From contig CM077115.1 in assembly GCA_039619475.1 (NCBI GenBank), forward strand, positions 65,726,864-65,790,863: a stretch of DNA of 64,000 nt, given 5' to 3'. Source of the stretch: Icerya purchasi (Eukaryota > Arthropoda > Insecta > Hemiptera > Monophlebidae). Below the pieces are notes generated by a model, which was given only the letters and a program-made list of their open reading frames with translations, was not told the origin of the DNA and made no database searches. Below are positions 56,499 to 64,000 of the stretch, in pieces. Position numbers and translations under genes: made by a program. Position 1 is the first letter of the stretch; each line of letters begins with the position of its first letter.

Positions 56499-57954
56499 TA
56501 CCAAATTGTTTATGTAATTACTTCTAAATTCACAAAACGTAAAAACTAAGTAATTAAAATTGTATAGGAAATTCACTGACATGAGATGAACTAGAGACAC
56601 ACGTACTCGTTATCGCATCGGAAGGAATCTTACAGTTCGATATACTGAGCAAAAATTTTCTTTAGCGACGTCTTCGGCGACGTGTCGTCGTCGGAGTTGG
56701 TGATTTCCAGTTTCTATTATTTTTGAAGTTGATGCGGTCGCTATCAAAATCGGAATTTGAACGTCTATGAATAAACATTTCCTTGAAGGTTCTGATTTTT
56801 AAAAAAGCATCGTTTTTTGTTGTTTTTTTTTGGTAATAAAAAACACGCCTTTTTTTTTTATCAGGAAATATATTTATACGTTAAAATAATTATGATTTGG
56901 AGAATGTACAAATAGATAGTCACGACGCTCGCAATCGAGCGAATCGACTCAGATGAGATGATGATGATGCTGTGACGCTGAAGCATGTCGTTTTGAATAA
57001 TTTTTTTTTTTTAACGTATAAAAATATAAATATATTTCCTGATAAACACATGTTGTGTTTTCTATTACTAAAAAAGATATAAGAAGGAAATGGAACCCGT
57101 AAACATTAATAATATTAAAAAAAACATTGATATTTAAATACACCCTTTACATTAACCTCGGCGTAAGGATAACATAATCACCGATGACGCATATATGAGA
57201 ATACTCATTCTATTCAATGGTCGTCACGATAGTTACTGCGGTTACCTTAATTTCCATTCCTTACGACAACAAAAAGTATTTAAATTAAGAACACCATAGC
57301 CACTCAAAATCGCATGTGTACACAAGTTGATACTGATGACTCGCAGCAATGCACCAACCGCAATTCGCTTAGGTCCTCGTCACTGGCCTGTGACGATTGC
57401 TGTGCTCTAGTCCCTATAACTTGCCGAATTCACCGCCCTTTAGACCTCCTATCCACTTGTTCGCGACGACACTGGTCAAATCGGTGAAGGGTAAGTTCGT
57501 TATTTTTTTGCATGCGGATCCAGAACCAGAAACTACATCTCGGATACGTGTGGACCTATATGGATGTGGTATATGCGGAACCCTCGACACTGGCACTAGT
57601 TTGAACTGGTCGTTGGCGCAACATACCAGTGTTATGCTAGATTACGCGTCATGTTATTTAAACAAGTCTAGAGCTGCATTCATGTTGTAGCAAATTATTT
57701 ATAGGCGCTTGCGTTTGTTGTCGTTTAGTCTGCTTTTTTTTTTTTTTTTTTAATTTCGGTGAAGGAATGTAAATCGGCTTAATATGTTAAAATTGGTGAA
57801 AGGAATTTTAAATAAATTTTACACATTACCGATATCTGTATACCAAATAGTAAAGAAGCCAGTTTCTTTAGAATGTAAAGCGTTATAAGTTTGTTTTTTT
57901 TTTGAAAACTGCTAATATTAAAATATATTAACCACACTCTTTCATCACTATTTC
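56499..57954. other. Stretch without recognised genes
   Basis: T runs at 56845, 57000 and 57734-57751. An open plus-strand frame of 97 codons at 57397-57690 has three closely spaced Cys (GCGIC) but no recognisable family; I do not call it a gene. Confidence 0.45.
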
Positions 57955-58836
57955 CTGCTTACATCACGATTTTCACGTACGGCTCGAAATCTGCTTCAGG
58001 AGTCGGTGCCGCTTTTATTCTTCCTGCCCTCAGCTACTCAGAGTCATTGTAACTTCCCTCCTTTTCTTCTGTCTTCCTGTCTGAATCCATGGCTATTTTA
58101 CGAGCGATCCTTCTTATATCATCAACTTCCAATTTAGTAAATTTCCTTCTGTGCTCCGACTCGAAAAGCGTGTTGTTAGCTATCGCGTCTCCTTTCCCTG
58201 AATCCCCTGCCCTATAAATTCTTTATATTCGTTCCTTGATTTACAAATTTATTAGCTTCTCGTTCTAATCAAACTGACCTGCTTTGGATCCCTGGCCACT
58301 GTGATATCGCCGGTATCGATCTTGCTGACTCATTAGCATGTTCGGCTGCGGTAAATTATCGTTTCATAGGCAGATTTCCTTTACTCTCTCTCTCTCTCTC
58401 TTTTCGTTCTCACGGTGACTTTTGGACTGACCTCTATCCGTCTTTTTTCTCCAACTGACTCCTTTTACCTTGACTTACAGCCTTCCCATCCTCTTCTCCT
58501 TGGTTTAACAATTTTGCCAGTATCAGCCGTTCTGTCACTTCTTCCATAGTTCGCCTTTGTTTTAATCATAGTCTGCTCCCGGCTTCTCGTTTCCGCTTTG
58601 CTCTTGTTTAATCTCCCTTGTGTCGTCCCTTTCATCCTCCTACCTTAAATGTCACCCGTGACGCAAACCACATTACTATTCGAATCTTCCTTCATTTCCT
58701 CAGAAGTCGCGATCTTTTATTCCAATTTGCTTAGCCTTGGCCTCCCCACTCCTTACAGTGCTCTCTACATTCTCGCTTTTCCATCTCCTTCTGTTGTTCC
58801 TTTGTTAGTCGCCTTCATTTCTTCTATCTCTAATCG

Positions 58837-58871
<35 letters not shown>

Positions 58872-58932
58872 CCTGTCGCTTTATATGTCTTTCTATTCTT
58901 CTAATCTTTTGTGTTGGGTGAATGTCCTATGC

Positions 58933-59358
58933 CCTGCGGGGCACAGGTTGCTGTAACTAGAGTTACCTCCTCTAGTAAGTAGTCACTCGACCGTCGTATG
59001 GTGCTAGCCCCACCGACGGGAGAAACGAAACAGCAACCACGAGGGTTCTGTACGTCCACGTCGTGCAGGGTGGTAATTTTCTATTCGGCGGGCTCAGCGC
59101 TGATTAGAAAAGCTAAATCAAAACCCACAACAGACTGCTGATATGAAAACGGAGGAAGGTTCATTTGCCGAAGATGTTCCTACTAATAAATACCGTTAAG
59201 CTTTATCACTGCAGTAACAACAGCAGACTATCAGCAACTCGTTCGCGACAATGTGCCCCAGTCGGATTGAAGAATGTCAATCCAGAACGAGTAGGCGAGT
59301 ATTCGGCGCCTTAAAACCGGATCCTTTCGGCTAAGGGAGACAACCCTGACAGAAAATC
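58933..59358 (+). promoter_or_regulatory. RTE LINE 5' UTR with conserved structure
   Basis: Shared with 52526-52835. A hairpin (ACTAGAG 58956-58962 with CTCTAGT 58970-58976, 7-base loop) is identical in stem in both copies. GGTTGCTGT (58946-58954) can pair with ACAGCAACC (59030-59038), and in the other copy the core pair changes from TGCTGT/ACAGCA to TGTTGT/ACAACA, keeping the pairing. A further stem (CCGTC 58991-58995 with GACGG 59015-59019) is seen only here. It presumably carries the promoter and RNA-processing signals; see the finding on a ribozyme-like fold. Confidence 0.6.
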
Positions 59359-62346
59359 ATGGCGGAAGGCAACGGGAAACCACCGCCATTATTCTTCCCT
59401 AGATCTACATTCATGAATAACAGGAAAAATACAACGGCCCTAAGTCTCCGTCAGGCTGCCTCTCATCCGCCAAGACAGCCGGATAGGGTGCTAAGAATAT
59501 GCGGAGGGAAAACCAGGCGGAACGTAATTAATATCGCTACATGGAATGTCAGATCTTTATATCAGATTGGAAAACTTGCGAACGTAGCATCGGAAGCCAG
59601 GAGATTAAACATAGACATATTAGGGATTAGTGAAACGAGATGGACTGGAAGCGGAAGAATAAGTACGAATAAGGACTACGAGATGATATATACTGGAAAA
59701 GATAAGCATGAACATGGAGTGGCAGTTCTGGTAAATACAAAAATAAGGAATAAAATTAGCGCAATAATTCCGAAATCAGAGAGAATAATTTTCATCAGAT
59801 TCGAAGGCAAACCTAAATCATTCGTAATAATCCAAGTATACGCGCCAACGGCGGAAAGCGATTTAGCAGAAGTAGACAAATTTTATGATGATTTGGAAGA
59901 AGTCATGAAAAATGCGAAAAACAGCGACGTAGTATTTGTAATGGGTGATTTCAATGCGAAAGTTGGAGTGGACCACGGGAGTCCAGCGGCCGGAAAGTTT
60001 GCACTCGGTGAACAAAATGAAAGAGGGAAAATGCTTGTAGAATTTGCCGAAAAACATAATTTAATGATATGTAACACATATTTCAAACAGCATGAAAGAA
60101 GACTATACACGTGGACTAGCCCGGGAGATAGAACTAGAAACCAAATAGATTATATTATGGTTAATAAACGATACAAAAACGCTGTCAAAAATTGTCACAC
60201 GTATCCGGGAGCAGACTGCAACACGGATCACAAGATGCTAGTTGCGAAGTGCCGGATAGCTCTGAAGAGCCTTAAAAACAAAAAAGAGGATCAGAAACAA
60301 AGGCTAGACGTCGAAAAAATCAAAGTGAATAGAATAAAAGAGAAATTTCATGAAGAATTAGAAAGACAGGATCATAACCCCGACGATAATACAGATGATA
60401 GCGTAGAATCGATATGGAGTGTATGGAGGGACAAGGTCATAAAGGCAGCCAAGAATGCAATACCAACAAAAGAGAAGAAGAAGCATAAGTCGTGGATAAC
60501 AGAAGAAATACTGGACCTAATGGATAATAGAAGGAAAATAAAGAACAAATATAGTCAAGAATATAAACAACTGAATAAAGTTATTATAAAGAAATGCACA
60601 ACAGCTAAAAGTAAATGGTACGATGAAAAGTGCGAGGAGATAGAAGAACTACAGAAACGACACAACGATAGAGAAGTACATACTAAAATCAAACAAATGA
60701 TGGATACGCACAAGAAGAAGAGGACTGGAATAACATGTATGCGAAGCAAAAATGGAAAATATTGCGTCAATAACGAAGAAACGGAAGAAACTTGGACAGA
60801 ATATATAAAGGAATTATATAAAGATGATTCCCGACCTACAATAGTCAACGTTAAGACACAACAAGCAGCACCAAAGATTGAAATATGGGAACTGAGGAAT
60901 GCCATTAAGAGAGCTAGAAATAATAAAGCTGTGGGCGAAGACAACATTGCTGCTGACATAATAAAACACATCACTCCGAACTATGAAAAAGAACTGCTGA
61001 AGATCATCAATAAGATATACGACGAAGGCATTTTACCAGAAGATTTTAAGGTCATCAATTTCGTACCAATACCAAAGAAAAACGGCTCGCAGTTGTGCTC
61101 AGAGTATAGAACAATAGCTTTGATGAGCCATGTGCTAAAACTAATGTTGGCGATAGTAAACGCGAGGATAGAACGGAAACTGGACGAAAACTTAAGCGAA
61201 ACCCAATATGGCTTCGTAGCCAAAAAAGGAACAAGAGATGCAATTGCCTCACTAAAAGTGATCATACAGAGAACACTGAATGCAAATAGAGAAGTTATTA
61301 TGTGCTTTATAGATTACGAGAAAGCGTTCGACCGCGTTAACCATTACAAAATGATCGATATACTGAAGAAGCACAATATAGACGATAAGGATCTATGCAT
61401 AATACAATATATGTATTGGAATCAGTACGCAAATATAAAGATTGGCAATAGTTATTCGAAAAATAAATGCGAAATAAAGAGGGGGGTTAGACAGAGATGC
61501 CCCTTATCACCGAGATTGTTTAACATATATGCGGAAGAAATTATAAAAGAAGCCGGAATTGAAAAAATGGGAATAAAAATCAACGGCCGCAGAATCCGGG
61601 AAATAAGCTACGCAGATGATAGAGTGCTCATAGCCGAATCCGAAACACAGGCACAGAAAATGATAGATCGAATAAACAATACTGGCATAAAATACGGCAT
61701 GAAAATTAACGCTAAGAAAACTAAAGTGATGAAATTCTCAAGAAACGGCGGCAGCAAAACTACTTTAAAAATCGGCAACCAAGAAATAGAAAATGTAGAC
61801 CAATTCAGGTACTTGGGAGTGATGATAAATACAGACGGAAGAGATCGTAAAGAAATACGAACGCGGATTGGTATGGCGAAAACGGCATTTAATAATTTGT
61901 ACAAGGTGCTCGGAAATCAAAGCATGAGTCTAAGTTTACGGAAAAGAATAATGAAATGTTATGTCTGGAGCGTATTAAAATACGCCTGCGAAACATGGAC
62001 AATGGGAGCAGATTGCGAAAGGAAGATAGCCGCATTGGAAATGTGGTGTTACAGACGGCTGATGAAGATATCGTGGACCACACACACAACAAATAACGCT
62101 GTATTGACAAAAGTAGGAGAAGAAAAGAGAACACTGCTGGAAGATATCAAAGATAGAAAACTGAAATACCTTGCTCATAAAATCCGAGAAAATGGAATTT
62201 TCATGATGGCGGTGCAGGGAAAAATTCCTGGAAAATCAATAAGAGGAAGGAGACGGTTAGAATTAACAACAGCGAACCTACCAATAAATCCGCCTTGCAA
62301 AAACTTACAGAAAATAATAACTCTTTCCCGGGAACGAATAATATGA
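59359..62346 (+). CDS. RTE LINE endonuclease-reverse transcriptase, intact
   Basis: A 995-residue protein without stops or shifts. The first 54 residues are a Pro/Arg-rich leader. The AP-endonuclease domain (about 55-300) shows INIATWNVRSL, GISETRW, QVYAPT, MGDFNAKVG (Asp197, Asn199) and NTDHKML (Asp290, His291), which cleaves target DNA. The RT domain (about 500-830) shows NNKAVGEDNIAADII, TQYGF, CFIDYEKAFDRV (Asp652), KRGVRQRCPLSPRLFNIYAE and the active site SYADDRVLI (Tyr751-Asp754). The C-terminal part has YACETWTM, LEMWCYRRLMKISWTTH and GKSIRGRRRL. There is no RNase H and no zinc knuckle, as usual for RTE. The length is normal for the clade (about 950-1000). The ATG at 59359 was chosen because it is the first in the long frame and follows the shared 5' UTR. 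Confidence 0.93.
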   Translation: MAEGNGKPPPLFFPRSTFMNNRKNTTALSLRQAASHPPRQPDRVLRICGGKTRRNVINIATWNVRSLYQIGKLANVASEARRLNIDILGISETRWTGSGRISTNKDYEMIYTGKDKHEHGVAVLVNTKIRNKISAIIPKSERIIFIRFEGKPKSFVIIQVYAPTAESDLAEVDKFYDDLEEVMKNAKNSDVVFVMGDFNAKVGVDHGSPAAGKFALGEQNERGKMLVEFAEKHNLMICNTYFKQHERRLYTWTSPGDRTRNQIDYIMVNKRYKNAVKNCHTYPGADCNTDHKMLVAKCRIALKSLKNKKEDQKQRLDVEKIKVNRIKEKFHEELERQDHNPDDNTDDSVESIWSVWRDKVIKAAKNAIPTKEKKKHKSWITEEILDLMDNRRKIKNKYSQEYKQLNKVIIKKCTTAKSKWYDEKCEEIEELQKRHNDREVHTKIKQMMDTHKKKRTGITCMRSKNGKYCVNNEETEETWTEYIKELYKDDSRPTIVNVKTQQAAPKIEIWELRNAIKRARNNKAVGEDNIAADIIKHITPNYEKELLKIINKIYDEGILPEDFKVINFVPIPKKNGSQLCSEYRTIALMSHVLKLMLAIVNARIERKLDENLSETQYGFVAKKGTRDAIASLKVIIQRTLNANREVIMCFIDYEKAFDRVNHYKMIDILKKHNIDDKDLCIIQYMYWNQYANIKIGNSYSKNKCEIKRGVRQRCPLSPRLFNIYAEEIIKEAGIEKMGIKINGRRIREISYADDRVLIAESETQAQKMIDRINNTGIKYGMKINAKKTKVMKFSRNGGSKTTLKIGNQEIENVDQFRYLGVMINTDGRDRKEIRTRIGMAKTAFNNLYKVLGNQSMSLSLRKRIMKCYVWSVLKYACETWTMGADCERKIAALEMWCYRRLMKISWTTHTTNNAVLTKVGEEKRTLLEDIKDRKLKYLAHKIRENGIFMMAVQGKIPGKSIRGRRRLELTTANLPINPPCKNLQKIITLSRERII

Positions 62347-62382
62347 ATGTATGCAATCTCCTGACTCAGGAGAAGCAACTAT

Positions 62383-62400
62383 TATGATGATGATGATGAA
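62383..62400 (+). repeat. TGA-repeat tail of the RTE element
   Basis: TTATGATGATGATGATGAA follows the coding end by about 40 bases and runs into the target duplication. Short 3-bp repeat tails are typical of RTE and replace a poly-A tail. Confidence 0.85.
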
Positions 62401-62436
62401 TGTCCTATGCTGACATGCCCATAAAATAAAAAAAAA

Positions 62437-63689
62437 TTAACTAGATCTTGGTATAGACTGGCTAAAAAACAAAAGAAACAAAAGCTGAGCCAAAAAAAAA
62501 AAAAAGCAACTGAGCTACAATTATAATTTATGTGTATCTTAAAATTAGAAAACTTGATCTTTTGTCATCTTTTTAAAATCGATTATTATACTTACGAGTA
62601 TATTAAAAGTATGCGATGAATAAATATAATGAATATTTTTACGAAAACAATTTAAGATAAAGACCAAATAGTCCATAATTTACCGGCGAGAAAAGAAGTA
62701 TTCCAAAAATATAGGAAAAATTGCGTAGAATTTAATGATCTATCCAAGATCAATATTTTAGCATATAACGGAACCGTGTGACGGATCTGTACCTGTAATC
62801 GGATTTACATCATCAACTCTGCTATAGGATACGGATGCGCGGATACGTGTATCCTACCGGATCTACTCAGTTGCAAATGGGCGCACATCAAGAACTGTCC
62901 GGCAATTACTGTTGCGAATACTGTCAGACGTTCAACACATTTCTTGACCATGGAAAAAGTCGATACTAGCCTGACTGACAATATAACTTGCAACTGTCAA
63001 ACCGTGCTTTATAATTTTCGTGATTACGCTGATTTTCAATAACTACTTTTATATTCTAAGCGGAATCGCTCTAAACTTTGAATAGCAATCGGATAGAAGA
63101 ATTATTAATCATTAGCAGCACCAGGCGATATGTTTAGTAAAGCTTTTCTTCATCGCACGTAATTACATTCTAGAACGCGGAATATTTTACAATGCTATTC
63201 AGAATTATTGAAATCGTAAATTTCGGCAGATATGTTAATTTTTATATTTCTTTTTATCTCGCTAAAACTCTCTACTATGCATGTTAATATCGTTTCAGAG
63301 CTACTTTACACGACTCTCTTCTATCGTGTGGTTCGTAACTGCCGCTTCCTTTTTCATTACATTTTACGATTATTATATTACTCTATATTAGTAAATTTTT
63401 TTTGTTACCCCCTTTTTTCCTCCTTGGGTACGACAACAAGGGCTGACCCATAAATACCAGTTGATGGACTAATAAGAGGAACAAGGAAATCGAAGTTAAT
63501 ATATTAAATCGTCAACCATTTATATATGAGGAAATAACCGAAAATAATACAAGTAAAGGGTGACTAATATTGAAATCGTCACAACCACGGAAGGAGAAGA
63601 ATGAAAGGAGAATAATTGTGACCTCAACAACTAGAAATGCGAACAAAAGAGAAAGGACTAGCAAAATAGGAAATAAGAGCGCTACGCCT
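62437..63689. other. Stretch without recognised genes
   Basis: AT-rich flank of the nested LINE pair, with an A run at 62493-62504. Short open frames have no family features. Confidence 0.5.
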
Positions 63690-64000
63690 ACAATTCCAAA
63701 ATGCCTCGCGAAAATTACATGGGCGGAATTATAGCCAACGACTATTATGGTCTCAATTACGCTTGCGTAATGCCAACTCTACCTTCGAACGATATTGATG
63801 ATATGAATGTAAACCTCCATAGTAACAATTGCATTCATGAGCTTCATGTAAATACCAACACCCATTTATGTCCTTGTGCACCGTTGGAAAACGTAAATGA
63901 CTTTAAATATTTAGGTGTATATATAGACAAATCCCTGAATTGGAAAAAACACATTCTAAGTTTAAATTCAAAAATAAGACAGACAATTCCAGCTTTATAT
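63690..64000 (+). pseudogene. LINE RT fragment running off the window
   Basis: The plus strand reads DIDDMNVNLHSNNCIHEL, CPCAPLENVNDFKYLGVYID and KSLNWKKHILSLNSKIRQTI, the segment just after the RT active site in CR1/Jockey-group LINEs (KYLGVxIDxxLxWxxHI). It is open to the right edge. The part before 63780 is not clearly coding. It could be the start of a longer element beyond the window. Confidence 0.6.

Larger units (their letters stand above)
58933..62396 (+). mobile_element. Complete RTE-clade LINE, apparently intact
   Basis: A 3,464-bp element: a 426-bp 5' UTR, one 995-codon ORF and a short 3' UTR ending in ATGATGATGATGA repeats rather than poly-A, a hallmark of RTE elements. It is bounded by a perfect target duplication and sits in the 3' UTR of an older family-A LINE. 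The 5' end appears full-length because the orphan leader at 52526 starts at the same base. No lesion is visible, so it is potentially active. Confidence 0.92.
58919..62410. repeat. 14-bp target-site duplication around the RTE element
   Basis: TGAATGTCCTATGC is present at 58919-58932 and at 62397-62410, immediately outside the RTE element. One copy belongs to the host family-A 3' UTR. The first TGA could also be part of the element's TGA-repeat tail, so the duplication is 11-14 bp. Confidence 0.93.
57955..62436 (+). mobile_element. Family-A LINE 3' part, split by an RTE insertion
   Basis: The plus strand reads RNase H (TYGSKSASGVGAAFILPA, SESMAILRAI, LCSDSKSVLLAI, LLWIPGHCDIAG, DLADSLACSAA) and the C-terminus (LGLPTPYSALYILAFPSPSV) with stops and shifts. 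It then has a 29-base T run at 58837-58865 and the 3' UTR. The 3' UTR is cut after TGAATGTCCTATGC at 58932 and resumes at 62411 with TGACATGCCCATAAAATAAA. Together these give the usual family ending and A tail (to 62436). The fragment is 5' truncated near 57955. The T run next to the stop is unlike other copies. Confidence 0.8.

Noticed and set aside
57397..57690. 97-codon frame with a GCGIC cluster
   Set aside because: No known domain or conserved neighbours; a host exon cannot be excluded but is not supported.
58933..59040. Firm annotation of an HDV-like ribozyme
   Set aside because: The helix next to the cleavage site (P1) could not be formed from the visible sequence, so it is kept only as a hypothesis in the findings.

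Overview
This window looks like repeat-dense nuclear DNA from an arthropod, most likely an insect. It is AT-rich, has no bacterial-style operons, and I found no convincing host gene, tRNA gene, rRNA gene or CRISPR array. Almost everything recognisable is transposable-element DNA: non-LTR retrotransposons (LINEs) of at least seven lineages, a mariner, hAT, Mutator-like and piggyBac-like DNA transposon remnants, a tRNA-like SINE pair and microsatellites. The insect assignment is inferred from the mix of elements, not from a diagnostic gene.

Layout. 1-3381: a family-A LINE (endonuclease, RT, RNase H, poly-A) on the + strand, with an in-frame internal deletion that removes the RT. 3383-5690: a mosaic of fossil LINE pieces, comprising an I-type ORF1 piece, an antisense PHD/coiled-coil ORF1, an RLE-type C-terminus and an antisense family-A piece. 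7654-9578: a 5'-truncated antisense LINE with a 600-codon open frame. 10881-14008: two tRNA-like SINE copies on either side of a mariner with perfect 29-bp inverted repeats. 14014-14845: an I-type 3' fragment. 15414-15877: TA arrays with an inverted repeat and an interspersed short repeat between them. 18080-21800: Jockey, RTE and family-A fragments, one of them split by a piggyBac-like MITE. 23066-23740: a hAT transposase fossil. 24800-24900: a 101-nt palindrome. 26953-27339: a hAT MITE with a perfect 8-bp target duplication. 28671-33128: an RTE fossil interrupted by a Mutator-like fragment and an antisense LINE RT. 33185-37757: I-type and family-A 3' ends. 41430-44720: Jockey, RTE and family-A fragments, the last with a local inverted duplication. 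46884-52291: a nearly full-length I-type LINE with decayed ORF1 and ORF2. 52526-52835: an orphan RTE 5' UTR. 57955-62436: a family-A fragment with a complete, uninterrupted RTE LINE (995 codons) inserted in its 3' UTR. 63690-64000: another RT fragment running off the window.

How the parts relate. The only element with a fully intact replication protein is the RTE LINE at 58933-62396. It is flanked by a perfect 14-bp target duplication and is the best candidate for recent activity. The relative age of several insertions can be read from nesting: RTE into family A; piggyBac-like MITE into family A; Mutator-like and LINE DNA into an older RTE. The most interesting structural leads are the RTE 5' UTR, where two diverged copies share a hairpin and a covarying long-range helix somewhat like the HDV-type ribozymes known in RTE elements, and the two local palindromes. 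I found no evidence of a new multi-gene system.
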